A stretch of DNA of 64,000 nt from JBCDHN01 sp965224535 (GCA_965224535.1 CBDCZR010000023.1:58396-122395); one strand, 5' to 3'; positions 32,031-41,851 are shown, counted from the stretch's first letter. Notes: generated from the letters alone by a model not told the origin. Translations and numbers: made by a program.

Positions 32031-34337
32031 ATGAACCGCCGATTTTTCGCCACTCTTACCCTAACATTGTCCCTCTTCCCGCTCATCGCCGCCGCGGCGG
32101 GAGCTGCGCCCCAAAGGGCGGGTGATGCGGTCAAAAAGAAGCCGAATCCCAGCCAACGGCTCGACGCCATCATCGCCAAGGGACTCGCTGCAAATGGCCA
32201 AAAGCCGAATCCGATGACGAGCGACGAAATTTTTGTTCGCCGCATTTACCTGGACGTCATCGGACGCGTGCCCACCGTGCAGGAGGCGCTGGCGTTTTTC
32301 CAAAATCCCGCGAAAAACAAGCGCGCGGCGCTGGTTGATGAGTTGTTGGCCAGCGAGGGCTACGTGCACCATTTTTACAGTTACTGGGCCGATCTCTTGC
32401 GCGCCAAAACCCAGATTTCCGGCGCGGGCAACAGCACCACGGCCGGCTACGCTTACCATGAGTGGATCAAGGACGCCCTGCGCCAAAACAAGCCTTACAA
32501 CGTGATGGTTCGCGAGTTGATCACCGCCCACGGTTCCACTTGGGACGACGGCGCGGTGGGCTATTATCTGCGCGATTACAACATGCCGCTGGATAACTTG
32601 GCGGTGACCACGCAGCTCTTTCTGGGCACCCAAATTGTTTGCGCCCAATGCCACAACCATCCCTTCGATTCGTGGACGCAGATGGATTACTACCACCTCA
32701 GCGCCTTCACCTTTGGCCAAATTACTTCCAACCGCTCGGAGAACGCTTCGGCCGCGTTGCGGATGAACGGCAAGACGATGAAAGATCCCGACGAACGTCG
32801 CGCGATGTCGCGGGCCATGAACGAGATTCTCAAACCCTTGCGGTTCAACAACGTGAATCAGGGAAATCGGCGGTTGCGCCTGCCTGGCGACTATCAATAC
32901 GACGACGCCCGGCCCAGTGCAGTGGTTCAGCCCGCCGTTCCGTGGAGCGAAGCGCCGAAATCCGCGAAATCGCCGAAAACAGGCGGAAATGCGCCCGAAC
33001 CGCCGATCGAGGCTTTTGCCGCTTGGCTCACCGCGCCGGAAAACCCGCGTTTTACCCGCGTAATCGCGAATCGGCTGTTTAAAAAGGCGATGGGCCGCGG
33101 GGTGATCGAGCCCGTCGATGATCTGCGCGACGACACCAAGCCTGCCAACCCCGAGCTGATGGCGTTTCTGGAAAATCGCATGAAAGCGGTGGGCTACGAC
33201 ATGAAAAAGTTCCTGCGCACCATTTACCTGAGCAAATCGTATCAGCGCGAGGCGTCGCCGGCGGAAGTGCAGCCGTGGGAGCCGTATCACTTTGCCGGAC
33301 CGGTGTTGCGCCGGCTGAGTGCGGAGCAAATTTGGGATTCGTTAGTGGCGATGATCGTCGATAACGTGGACAACCCCAGCGCCCAGGCCGCTTTGGCTCG
33401 CGAACGGCGCATCACGCAAACGCAATGGGTGGCCGAGGGAGTTTACGACCACTCGCCGGAGCGGATTTTGCAGTTCGCCAAGCTGGTCGGCAAAAAGCAG
33501 GAGGAGCTGGCCGAGGAGATCGGCAAGGCACAGCAAAAAGTGGCCGCGGCGCGTGAAACCGAGGACGCCGCCCGGATTAGCGAGGCGGTTCGCGAGGCGG
33601 CTATCTTGCGCGGAAAATTGGCCGAGATGGTGGCCGAAACGGTCTACAAACCGGGCTTGGAAGCCAAAGTCGCGCAAGCTCAAGCCGGCGAGGCGGAGGA
33701 GTTCGACGACGAGTTTTTGCGCGAATTGGCGACGCTGGTGGATGACGACGGCGGTCTTTTTGAGCCGGAAACCAACATGGCTAGCCGCAGCAACGGCTAC
33801 GATGGCGGCAGCTACATCCAGGGCCTCATGAATCAGCTTTTTCAGCCGAAAGTGGCCGCTCTGCGCGCTGCTGAAACCAGACGGCACGCCCGCGAAATGA
33901 AGGCGTGGGGCGTGCAAACGCAGAAACAGCGCCAGAGCTACAAATCGTTCGTAAAATCGCGCAAAGGGCTGGTCCGCGCCTCGGAAATTCGCTCCCCGGC
34001 GCCCAACGGCCACTTTTTGCGCGAATTCGGCCAGTCCGACCGGGAATTGATCGAAAACGCCAACGATCAGGCATCCATCACCCAGGCGTTGCAGCTTTTG
34101 AACGGCCGGTTCAACAACATGCTGCTCAACGGCTACTCCCGCCTTTCGCGCGACATGCGCAACGACAAAAACATGGCCGAACGGCTCGACACGATTTACC
34201 TAACCATGCTAAGCCGGAAACCGACGAAGGAGGAGCGCGATTTGCTCCTGCCGGAGATGATCGGCCATGGAAACCAGGGGCTCAACCAGGTGGTGTGGGC
34301 CCTTCTCAACACGCGTCAGTTCATGTTCGTGCAATGA
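32031..34337 (+). CDS. DUF1549/DUF1553 (PSD1) secreted protein without cytochrome domain
   Basis: The product is 768 residues with a Sec signal peptide (MNRRFFATLTLTLSLFPLIAA). DUF1549 starts near residue 40 (DEIFVRRIYLDVIGRVPTVQ, SYWADLLRAK) and includes a CxxCH in VCAQCHNHPFDSW. DUF1553 follows (RFTRVIANRLFKKAMGRGVI, YLSKSYQR). A charged helical insertion of about 100 residues interrupts it (near 485-585), and the end LNTRQFMFVQ is the normal family terminus. Unlike the gene at 8423-11299 it has no PSCyt1 cytochrome domain. A DUF1501 gene follows after two small genes, so this repeats the same functional pairing. Confidence 0.92.
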   Translation: MNRRFFATLTLTLSLFPLIAAAAGAAPQRAGDAVKKKPNPSQRLDAIIAKGLAANGQKPNPMTSDEIFVRRIYLDVIGRVPTVQEALAFFQNPAKNKRAALVDELLASEGYVHHFYSYWADLLRAKTQISGAGNSTTAGYAYHEWIKDALRQNKPYNVMVRELITAHGSTWDDGAVGYYLRDYNMPLDNLAVTTQLFLGTQIVCAQCHNHPFDSWTQMDYYHLSAFTFGQITSNRSENASAALRMNGKTMKDPDERRAMSRAMNEILKPLRFNNVNQGNRRLRLPGDYQYDDARPSAVVQPAVPWSEAPKSAKSPKTGGNAPEPPIEAFAAWLTAPENPRFTRVIANRLFKKAMGRGVIEPVDDLRDDTKPANPELMAFLENRMKAVGYDMKKFLRTIYLSKSYQREASPAEVQPWEPYHFAGPVLRRLSAEQIWDSLVAMIVDNVDNPSAQAALARERRITQTQWVAEGVYDHSPERILQFAKLVGKKQEELAEEIGKAQQKVAAARETEDAARISEAVREAAILRGKLAEMVAETVYKPGLEAKVAQAQAGEAEEFDDEFLRELATLVDDDGGLFEPETNMASRSNGYDGGSYIQGLMNQLFQPKVAALRAAETRRHAREMKAWGVQTQKQRQSYKSFVKSRKGLVRASEIRSPAPNGHFLREFGQSDRELIENANDQASITQALQLLNGRFNNMLLNGYSRLSRDMRNDKNMAERLDTIYLTMLSRKPTKEERDLLLPEMIGHGNQGLNQVVWALLNTRQFMFVQ

Positions 34338-34354
34338 TGTGGTAGAGTGATGTT

Positions 34355-34588
34355 ATGACCGCGAAAGAGATGGATCAAATCCTGGCAGAAGGTGAGCCAT
34401 TTCGTCTTTACCTGGACGATGGCAGCGAAATTGACGTACCGCGCCCCAAACGACAAATGCTTCCACCGGTATCCTTCAAGATTCGCCGGACTTTGATGGT
34501 TTGGCACGGTGGCGGCTTTGACCCGATCCCCTTGAAAACGATCGCCAAGGCGATTCCGCTGAGCAAGTTGGCAGGCGCAGTCTCATGA
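34355..34588 (+). CDS. Small hypothetical protein A of a tandem pair
   Basis: The 77-residue protein has the pattern MDQILAEGEPFRLYLDDGSE then VPRPKRQMLPP. It closely parallels the next gene (IERALDRGRPFVLKVADGDE then HVDHPDYLLLPD), so the two are ancient tandem duplicates. Similar short proteins with a PFxLxLxDGxxxxVxHPxxL pattern occur in PVC genomes; their function is unknown. The stop overlaps the next start (ATGA). It lies between the DUF1553 and DUF1501 genes. Confidence 0.7.
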   Translation: MTAKEMDQILAEGEPFRLYLDDGSEIDVPRPKRQMLPPVSFKIRRTLMVWHGGGFDPIPLKTIAKAIPLSKLAGAVS

Positions 34589-34860
34589 ATTTGATCGACA
34601 TCGAGCGTGCTTTGGATCGCGGCAGACCATTTGTCCTAAAGGTTGCCGACGGTGATGAATTTCATGTCGATCATCCGGATTATTTGCTGCTTCCAGACGG
34701 ACCCGGACCCGGACCCAAAAACCGAAGTTCCGTTACTTTTTACGACTACAAGACCGGCTACACTTACCTTCTGCCCCTACTTACTATCACAAGCCTAAGG
34801 TTTCGCGAGGAGAGCCAATTTGGGATTTCCGATAGTGACCTCGAGCAATCAAAAACCTAA
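34585..34860 (+). CDS. Small hypothetical protein B of a tandem pair
   Basis: The 91-residue paralogue of the preceding protein shares its N-terminal half (PFVLKVADGDEFHVDHPDY) and then diverges with SSVTFYDYKTGYTYLLPLLTITSLRF, a strand-rich segment. It is coupled to its twin by a 4-bp overlap. There is no signal peptide or TM segment. Function unknown. Confidence 0.7.
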   Translation: MNLIDIERALDRGRPFVLKVADGDEFHVDHPDYLLLPDGPGPGPKNRSSVTFYDYKTGYTYLLPLLTITSLRFREESQFGISDSDLEQSKT

Positions 34861-34889
34861 CCGCCACACCACCAATCTCCAATTTCCCG

Positions 34890-36199
34890 ATGAAAACACC
34901 GCTCCACCAAGCTAACGATCTCGACCGCCGCCGATTTATGTCGCGCGCGGCCAAAACCTTCCTCGGCGTCTCCACATTGCCGGCTTCCATGCTGTTTGGC
35001 GATTCCGTGCTCGCCGCGGGAAAAGGCGCTTCGCCGCTGAAACAAGTCGCCACGGCTAAGCGCGTCATCTACGTCTATTTGAGCGGCGGGATGAGCCACC
35101 TGGATACGCTGGACCCAAAACCGGGTCGCGAGGTGATGGGGCCGACCAAGGCGATTTCCGCGCGCGGCGCGGATTTTCAGTTGGGCGAGTATTTGCCGCG
35201 TTTGGCGCGAATCGGGCACAAACTGGCGATCGTGCGTTCGATGACATCGACCCAGGGGGCGCACAAGCAGGGCAAGTACATGATGCACACCAGCTACGAA
35301 ATTCGCAGCTCCATTCGACACCCCGCGCTGGGTGCTTGGCTCATGAAATTTCAGCCGGCGGCCGACGGCGAGGCGTTGCCCGGCAACGTGATGATCGGCA
35401 ACGACAGCCAGCATCCCGGCGCCGGTTTCTTCGAATCCAAGCTTCAGCCGCTCATGATCAACAGCCCCCGGGACGGCTTGCAAAACAGCTCGCGATTGCC
35501 GCGCTTGACCAGCGAGACGTTCACCCAAGGGCTGAATCTCGCCACCAAGCTGGATGCCGGGTTCGTGGCCAAGTACGACCAGAAAAACGTGCGCGCTTAC
35601 GCCGACATGTACGATGACGCCGTGAAATTGATGAACAGCCGCGATCTGGCCGCGTTCGACATTTCCCGCGAGCCGGAAGGATTGCGCGACCGCTACGGGG
35701 AGAGCAATTTTGGCCAGGGAATGCTGCTGGCGCGGCGTTTGGCGCAACACGGCGTGCGCTTCATCGAGGTAACCTCCGGCGGTTGGGACACGCACAACGC
35801 GAATTTTGTGAATTTGCCGGATAAAGCCGAAGAACTCGACCAAGGGCTCTCCAGCTTGCTCGTGGATCTGGAGCGTCGCGGCATGCTGGACGACACCTTG
35901 GTGGTGCTGGCCACGGAATTTGGCCGCACGCCGGAAATCAACGCCAACGAGGGCCGCGATCACCATCCGCAAGCCTTTTCGCTGGCTCTGGCCGGCGGGG
36001 GAATTGCCGGGGGCCGGGTTTTCGGCAAACCGACGAAAACGGCGCAAACGTGATCGAAGGCAAGGTCGGCATCGCCGATTTCAACGCGACGATCGCCTAC
36101 GCGCTGGGTTTGCCGCTGGATCACGTGCTTTACTCGCCATCGCGCCGGCCGTTTACGGTTGCCGACAAGGGTAAGCCGATCGCGAAGCTGTTTGGGTGA
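34890..36199 (+). pseudogene. DUF1501 secreted protein with a single-base frameshift
   Basis: The frame from 34890 encodes a signal region (LDRRRFMSRAAKTFLGVSTL, a Tat-like RR) and DUF1501 blocks (YVYLSGGMSHLDTLDPKPG, VRSMTSTQGAHKQGKYM, VRFIEVTSGGWDTHNANF, VVLATEFGRTPEINANEGRDHH). It ends prematurely at 36053. In the -1 frame the normal C-terminus continues (TDENGANVIEGKVGIADFNA... to KLFG, stop 36197-36199). Adding one base in the AAA at 36027-36029 restores GGRVFGKTDENGANV. So either one A was lost or the sequence has a homopolymer error. If functional, the protein would be about 436 residues and would pair with the DUF1553 gene upstream. Confidence 0.88.
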
Positions 36200-36300
36200 T
36201 TTTTGGGGCCGTTTCGGCCTACTTTCGCCAAAAAAGGATCGAATTCCGGGCAATCTCGGCGAGGATGGGGCTCACCTGATTAGATTGCCCGCTTCCCCCC

Positions 36301-39096
36301 ATGAATTCCTCAGTTTCCGCCCGGCTGAACGCTGATCTGCTGGACGAAAAGTTTGCCGCGTGGAAAAACGATCCCCGCTCGGTCGAAGCCGATTGGTCCG
36401 CATTTTTTGAGGGCTTTGAGATTGGCGCTGCCCAGCGAAAACCCGGCAAAAACGGGGCCAGCGAGCCCTCCGCCCCTGCTGACGAGCTGCAACTGGCCCG
36501 CCGCGCGCTGGTGGTGAGCATGATCTACAACTACCGCATTCTGGGCCACACCCAGGCCCGGTTGGATCCCCTGAGCGCCGAACATCCGCGCAACGACCGG
36601 CTCAGCCTGGAGGCCTTGGGATTCAGCGCCGAAGACCTGGAGCGCGAGGTGCGCAGCCAGTTTTTCCGCCACGCCCAACGCATGCCCCTGCGGGAGATGA
36701 TCCGGGAGTTGGAGTCGATCTACTGCGGCCAAATCGGCTACGAGTTCATGCACATCAACAACCACGATGTGCGCCACTGGTTGCGCGACAAAATTGAGGA
36801 GCGCGCGGAGGCTCCGCAACCTGCGGTGGAGGGCAAATCGCGCGTTTTGCGTTGGCTGGTGGAGGCGGAGAGTTTCGAGCAGTTTCTCCACCACAAATAC
36901 GTCGGCCAAAAACGCTTCGGGCTGGATGGCGGAGAATCGGCGATGGTGGCGCTGGGCACGATTTTGGACGGATGTCCCGGCGCAGGCGTCGAGCAAATTG
37001 TCATGGGCATGGCGCACCGGGGGCGATTGAATGTGTTGGCAAATTTCTTGCGAAAACCGCTCAAGGTCATCCTCTACGAATTCAGCGAAAACTACGTGCC
37101 TAACGTGGCCATGGGCGATGGAGACGTGAAGTATCACCTGGGCTTCGAGACGACGCGCGACGTTGGCGGCCACAAGATCGGGATCACCCTCGCCGCGAAT
37201 CCCAGCCACCTGGAAGCGGTGAATTCCGTGGTGGAAGGCCAGGCGCGCGCCCGGCAGCGGCAGGCGAATTTTCCGGACGACGAAGGCGTGAACCGCGACT
37301 CGGTTTTGCCGGTCTTGCTTCACGGCGATGCCGCGTTTGCCGGTCAGGGGCCGGTTGCTGAGGTTTTGAACCTTTCCAAGCTCCCTGGTTACCGCACCGG
37401 CGGCACCATTCACATCATCATCAACAACCAGATCGGTTTTACGACAACGCCGGAGGACGCGCGCTCTTCAGACTACTGCACGGACGTGGCCAAGATGATT
37501 GAAGCGCCGGTTTTTCACGTCAACGGCGACTATCCCATGGAAGTGGCCTTTGTAACGGAACTGGCCCTGAAATTCCGGCAGAAATATAACACGGACGTGG
37601 TCATCGATATTGTGTGTTATCGCCGTCACGGGCATAACGAAGGCGATGAGCCGGCTTTTACGCTTCCGCTGCGTTATCGCAATATCCGCGACCATGAAAG
37701 TGTCGCGCGCTTGTTCGAACAACGGCTGCTCCAGAATAATGAGCTAAGCGAGGAAGAAATTCGCGAAATTCACCGCGAATTTGAGGATCGCATGAACCAG
37801 GAATACGAAGCGCTGAAGGAGAAGGAGGGCAAGGGCGAAAGCCACGCGTTTGCCGGCTCCACGGCTGTGATTCAGTTGCCCTACACCCACGTACCGTTCG
37901 CAACGGGGATCGAGCCGGATGTATTGCGCCACGTCGCGCGAAAACTTGGCGAATTGCCGGATGGATTCGACGCGAACGACAAGCTGGACAAGCGCTTTTT
38001 GGCCCATCGGAGAAAAGCCGCGGAAAACGGCGGACCGTTCAATTGGGCCATGGCCGAAAGCCTGGCCTTTGGTTCGCTGCTTCAGGAAGGCTACGGCGTG
38101 CGGTTATCCGGTCAGGATTGCCGGCGGGGCACGTTTAGCCAGCGCCACGCCGTTTTATACGACGTCTCCACGCGCAATCGCTATTTTCCGCTTCGCAACC
38201 TGGCCGAGCCGGGAGAGGAACAGGGCCGCTTTTTCGTCTACAACTCGCTCTTGTCCGAAGCGGCGGTTTTAGGCTTTGAATACGGCTACTCGCTGGTGGC
38301 CAGGGACGTGTTGGTGATGTGGGAGGCGCAATTTGGCGACTTTGCCAACGGCGCCCAGGTAATTATCGATCAATTCATCTCTTCCGCGGAAAGCAAGTGG
38401 CAGCAACCCAGCAACGTGGTTATGCTACTACCCCACGGCTATGAAGGAATGGGGCCGGAACACTCCAGCGCGCGTCTTGAGCGATTTCTCCAACTTTGCG
38501 CGGATAATAACATGCAGGTGTGCAACTTAACCACCCCCGCGCAGTATTTTCATCTCCTGCGCCGCCAAGCCTTGCGGCCGCCGCGAAAGCCGCTGGTTTT
38601 GATGACGCCCAAGAGCCTGCTCAACCACTCCCAGTGCGTTAGCCATGAAGCTGATATGACCGGCGAAACCTGCTTCCGCGAGATTATTGACGACGACCAG
38701 CTTGTCGATGCTCCCGACCGGGTCACGCGGCTTCTCTTTTGCAGCGGCAAGGTGTACTACGACCTGCTGGCTTATCGCAACGAGGAAAAGATCAAAAACG
38801 CCGCCATCATTCGCCTGGAGCAGTTTTATCCGTTCCACCGCGAGGGCATCGCCGAGGTGATCCGCCGTTATCCCCGCGCTAACAAAAAATGGGTGTGGTG
38901 TCAGGAAGAACCCAAAAACATGGGCGCTTGGTCGTTTGTCGCTCCGCGGTTGCAAAAAATCGCCAACAAAGTAGCCGGCGATCATGTGAATTTACGCTAC
39001 GCCGGCCGTGACAGCAGCGCCAGTCCCGCCGCCGGCTCCAAAGCGGTGCACGTTCGCGAGCAAGTCCGGCTGGTTCGCGAAGCATTCTCCGTTTAA
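36301..39096 (+). CDS. sucA: 2-oxoglutarate dehydrogenase E1 component
   Basis: The 931-residue thiamine-diphosphate enzyme decarboxylates 2-oxoglutarate in the citric acid cycle and transfers the succinyl group to E2. Diagnostic segments are DEKFAAWKNDPRSVEADWSA at the N-terminus, MGMAHRGRLNVLANFL, HGDAAFAGQG, INNQIGFTT, RRHGHNEGDEP, LMWEAQFGDFANGAQ-like VMWEAQFGDFANGAQ and LPHGYEGMGPEHSSARLERF. No E2 domain is fused, in contrast to actinobacterial OdhA. The E2 gene follows after 26 bp. The E3 gene (lpd) is not in the window. Confidence 0.96.
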   Translation: MNSSVSARLNADLLDEKFAAWKNDPRSVEADWSAFFEGFEIGAAQRKPGKNGASEPSAPADELQLARRALVVSMIYNYRILGHTQARLDPLSAEHPRNDRLSLEALGFSAEDLEREVRSQFFRHAQRMPLREMIRELESIYCGQIGYEFMHINNHDVRHWLRDKIEERAEAPQPAVEGKSRVLRWLVEAESFEQFLHHKYVGQKRFGLDGGESAMVALGTILDGCPGAGVEQIVMGMAHRGRLNVLANFLRKPLKVILYEFSENYVPNVAMGDGDVKYHLGFETTRDVGGHKIGITLAANPSHLEAVNSVVEGQARARQRQANFPDDEGVNRDSVLPVLLHGDAAFAGQGPVAEVLNLSKLPGYRTGGTIHIIINNQIGFTTTPEDARSSDYCTDVAKMIEAPVFHVNGDYPMEVAFVTELALKFRQKYNTDVVIDIVCYRRHGHNEGDEPAFTLPLRYRNIRDHESVARLFEQRLLQNNELSEEEIREIHREFEDRMNQEYEALKEKEGKGESHAFAGSTAVIQLPYTHVPFATGIEPDVLRHVARKLGELPDGFDANDKLDKRFLAHRRKAAENGGPFNWAMAESLAFGSLLQEGYGVRLSGQDCRRGTFSQRHAVLYDVSTRNRYFPLRNLAEPGEEQGRFFVYNSLLSEAAVLGFEYGYSLVARDVLVMWEAQFGDFANGAQVIIDQFISSAESKWQQPSNVVMLLPHGYEGMGPEHSSARLERFLQLCADNNMQVCNLTTPAQYFHLLRRQALRPPRKPLVLMTPKSLLNHSQCVSHEADMTGETCFREIIDDDQLVDAPDRVTRLLFCSGKVYYDLLAYRNEEKIKNAAIIRLEQFYPFHREGIAEVIRRYPRANKKWVWCQEEPKNMGAWSFVAPRLQKIANKVAGDHVNLRYAGRDSSASPAAGSKAVHVREQVRLVREAFSV

Positions 39097-39122
39097 CCCG
39101 AAATTTCCGCAAAACCACCTCC

Positions 39123-40214
39123 ATGGCTCACGAAATCCGCATCCCTTCTGTCGGTGAATCCATCACGTCCGGAACCATCGCCGAATGGCTGGTGGAAGAC
39201 GGCGCTTACGTCAAATCCGGCGACGCCGTCCTGATGTTGGAGACGGACAAAATTTCGACCGAAGTGCCCGCCGATCGCGACGGCATCGTGAAAATTCAGG
39301 TTCCACCCGGTGAAGAGGTGGAAATCGGCGCTGTGGTCGGCTCCATCGAAGAAGGCGCCGCTCCGCCTGAGGCCGAAAAACCTGCCGAAGCCGAAAAACC
39401 GGCGGAAATCGAAAAATCGCCCCCGCCTTCAGCCGATCCCGAGCCGCAACCGGAGCTAACCGTGGTCGAATCACCCGCCACGCCGGCCGCCGCCACCGAA
39501 TCCGGCCGCGTCACCCGCAAGCGCATGTCGCCCCTGCGCCGAAAAATCGCCTCGCACCTGGTGAATGCGCAGCAAACCGCCGCCATGCTCACCACCTTTA
39601 ACGAGGCGGACATGAGCGAGGTGATGGACCTGCGCAAACAGCTCCAACCGTGGTTTGTGGAGACTCACGGCGTGAAATTGGGCTTCATGTCGTTCTTCAT
39701 CAAAGCCGTGGTTGAGGCGCTCAAAACCGTGCCGCAGGTCAACGCGCGAATCGACGGCGAAGACATCGTCCAGCACCATTTTTACGACATCGGCGTCGCC
39801 ATCGGCACGGACAAAGGGCTCTTCGTCCCCGTCTTGCGCGATTGTGACGCGAAAAGCTTCGCCGGGATCGAAAAAGACATCATTGCCTACGCCGAGCGCG
39901 CCCGTTCCGGCAAAATTCAGCTCGATGACCTGCAAGGCGGCGTTTTCACGGTGTCCAACGGCGGCATCTACGGCTCGGTCCTCAGCACGCCGATCCTCAA
40001 TTTTCCGCAAAGCGCCATCTTGGGCATGCACGCCATCCAGGAACGGCCCGTGGCCCGCGATGGCGAGGTCGTGATTCGTCCGATGATGAATCTAGCGCTC
40101 AGCTACGATCACCGGTTGGTTGACGGCAAAGAGGCGGTGACGTTTTTGGTCAAGGTGAAGGAACGCATCGAAGCGCCGGCCCAGATGATGGTCGCGAGTA
40201 ACCCACCAAGCTAA
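39123..40214 (+). CDS. sucB: Dihydrolipoyl succinyltransferase (2-oxoglutarate dehydrogenase E2), no visible E3-binding domain
   Basis: The 363-residue protein has a lipoyl domain at 1-77 with the lipoylated Lys43 in LETDKIS. A Pro/Ala/Glu linker spans about 78-128. The catalytic domain starts at RVTRKRMSPLRRKIA and ends with the active site YDHRLVDG (His330, Asp334). Bacterial E2 proteins usually carry a peripheral subunit-binding domain of about 35 residues between linker and catalytic core; I see none here, and the length is correspondingly short. Mammalian DLST has the same reduced layout. Operon with sucA. Confidence 0.94.
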   Translation: MAHEIRIPSVGESITSGTIAEWLVEDGAYVKSGDAVLMLETDKISTEVPADRDGIVKIQVPPGEEVEIGAVVGSIEEGAAPPEAEKPAEAEKPAEIEKSPPPSADPEPQPELTVVESPATPAAATESGRVTRKRMSPLRRKIASHLVNAQQTAAMLTTFNEADMSEVMDLRKQLQPWFVETHGVKLGFMSFFIKAVVEALKTVPQVNARIDGEDIVQHHFYDIGVAIGTDKGLFVPVLRDCDAKSFAGIEKDIIAYAERARSGKIQLDDLQGGVFTVSNGGIYGSVLSTPILNFPQSAILGMHAIQERPVARDGEVVIRPMMNLALSYDHRLVDGKEAVTFLVKVKERIEAPAQMMVASNPPS

Positions 40215-40267
40215 GCCAACCTCGCGCTGGATTTTGGTACGCTTATCAGGGCCTAAAAATTGGCGTC

Positions 40268-40660
40268 TCAAACTGAAATCTCCGATTTCTCCGAATTCTC
40301 CGTCGCGCCCGACAATTCCAGCTCCACACGCGGCGCATCGTTCCACAAATCTTCCAGCGAAAAATGCTCGCGCTTGTCGGTGTGGAACACGTGGACGATG
40401 ACGTCGGCGTAGTCGAGCACCATCCACTCGCTTTCCGGCTTACCATCGGCGGAAATCGGCGCAACTTCGTGCTCGTCCTTCAACCGGCCGCGAATTTCGC
40501 GTTGGATCGCCTTGATGTGCGGCTTGGAGGTTCCGGAGCAAATCACGAAAAAATCGGTAATCGTCGAGATGCCCCGCAAATCCAAAACCGTGATTTCCTC
40601 GGCCTGTTTTTCGTCCGCGTATTTCGCGGCAGTTTCTGCTAACGCCAGTCCTTCGATCAA
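40268..40660 (-). CDS. rsfS: Ribosomal silencing factor RsfS (Iojap family)
   Basis: The 130-residue protein binds L14 on the large ribosomal subunit and blocks joining with the small subunit when nutrients are short. It has the conserved ITVLDLRGISTITDFFVICSG stretch, SKPHIKAIQREI, and the W-x-V-LDYADVIVHVFH...EHFSLEDLW pattern. It begins with TTG at 40660; no ATG gives a normal N-terminus. It is convergent with sucB. nadD, a common partner, is not adjacent. Confidence 0.94.
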   Translation of the reverse strand: MIEGLALAETAAKYADEKQAEEITVLDLRGISTITDFFVICSGTSKPHIKAIQREIRGRLKDEHEVAPISADGKPESEWMVLDYADVIVHVFHTDKREHFSLEDLWNDAPRVELELSGATENSEKSEISV

Positions 40661-40819
40661 AATGAGTGCTCGGGGTTTTTGGTAAATTTCGCGCCCAAGT
40701 TAGGATGGAACGGGAAAATTGCAATCGGGCGGACGGATGAAAATTTTCGCGGCAAACTCCTGGGAAAATTCGCGGTGGCCAAGCGCGAAAAGCGTTCGTA
40801 GTTTGTCGCCACCTACGCT

Positions 40820-41812
40820 ATGAAATCACTAACACCGCTTCTCTGCTTCGCCCTACTTGGCTCGCTTCAGGCCGAGGTAACCATCACCGATTTGAAGGAT
40901 CGCTTCCGCATCGAGGTCGATGGCAAATTGTTCGCCGAATGGCAGCACAAGGCCTGGTTTGCGCCGTATCTTTACCCGGTCATCGGTCCCGGCGGTGAGA
41001 ACATCACGCGGCATTTTCCGATGAAGAAAGGGGTGGAAGGCGAGCAACAAGATCACCCGCACCACCGCAGCATCAAGTTCTCTCACCGCGACGTCAACGG
41101 CTACAGCTTCTGGGCGCCGAATGGCGAGCCCGGCCCGCGAGATGCGGAAATTCGGCTGATGAAGACCGAAAAAATGAGCGGCGGCAAGACCGGGGAGCTG
41201 ATTTTGCGCAACGACTGGGTGGCCGAGGGCAAGCTGGTGCTGAAGGAGCGCATGCGCCTGACGTTCATCCCGCTGGAAAAGCGCCAAATGCTGATGGACT
41301 ACGATGTGGAGCTAACCGCGGCCAACGGCGACGTGAAGTTTGGCGACAACAAGGACGGCGGCCTGGGAATTCGCGTGGCGGCGACGATGGTCGTCCAAAA
41401 TCGCGACACCAAGACCGGCAAGGGCACGATCGTGAACAGCGAGGGCCTGACGAACGCGGATTCCTGGGGCAAGCGCGCCAAATGGTCGGATTACCATGGG
41501 CCAAATCGCGCTGGAACGACCGTTGGGATCGCGATGTTCGATCATCCGGACAACCTGCGTTATCCCACGCACTGGCACGCGCGAACCTACGGTCTCAGCA
41601 CCGCAAATCGGTTCGGCAAAGGCCATTTTGAGCGCTCCAGCGGCGCGAAAATGGGCGACGGGGATTACACGATCAAGGCTGGCGAAACGCTGAAACTGAA
41701 GCACCGGCTGTATTTTCACCTGGGCGATGCGAAGGCGGCCAAGGTGGAGGAGCGCTGGGCTGAGTATGCCGGAGAAAAACCTGAAACTCGAAGCCCGAAA
41801 TCCGAAAGCTGA
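40820..41812 (+). CDS. DUF6807 (PmoA-like) secreted protein
   Basis: The 330-residue protein has a signal peptide ending near LQAE. The body matches the DUF6807 family, often mislabelled as methane monooxygenase PmoA: YLYPVIGPGGENITRHFPM, DHPHHRSIKFSHRDVNGYSFW, and later WSDYHGP, TVGIAMFDHPDNLRYPTHWHARTYG. Members accompany carbohydrate-degradation loci in PVC bacteria and are thought to act on glycans or glycosides. The precise reaction is not established. The C-terminal tail PETRSPKSES looks like low-complexity run-on. Confidence 0.85.
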   Translation: MKSLTPLLCFALLGSLQAEVTITDLKDRFRIEVDGKLFAEWQHKAWFAPYLYPVIGPGGENITRHFPMKKGVEGEQQDHPHHRSIKFSHRDVNGYSFWAPNGEPGPRDAEIRLMKTEKMSGGKTGELILRNDWVAEGKLVLKERMRLTFIPLEKRQMLMDYDVELTAANGDVKFGDNKDGGLGIRVAATMVVQNRDTKTGKGTIVNSEGLTNADSWGKRAKWSDYHGPNRAGTTVGIAMFDHPDNLRYPTHWHARTYGLSTANRFGKGHFERSSGAKMGDGDYTIKAGETLKLKHRLYFHLGDAKAAKVEERWAEYAGEKPETRSPKSES

Positions 41813-41851
41813 ATTTTGGGAGCTTCCTAACCTAGCACAGCATCCCAACCC

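Noticed and set aside
32061..33329. 422-codon minus-strand frame opposite the DUF1549/1553 gene
   Set aside because: Antisense shadow; the plus strand has signal peptide and clear domain motifs.
36027..36029. Programmed -1 frameshift in the DUF1501 gene
   Set aside because: There is no canonical slippery heptamer or downstream pseudoknot-like structure at the site; a lost A or sequencing error is simpler.
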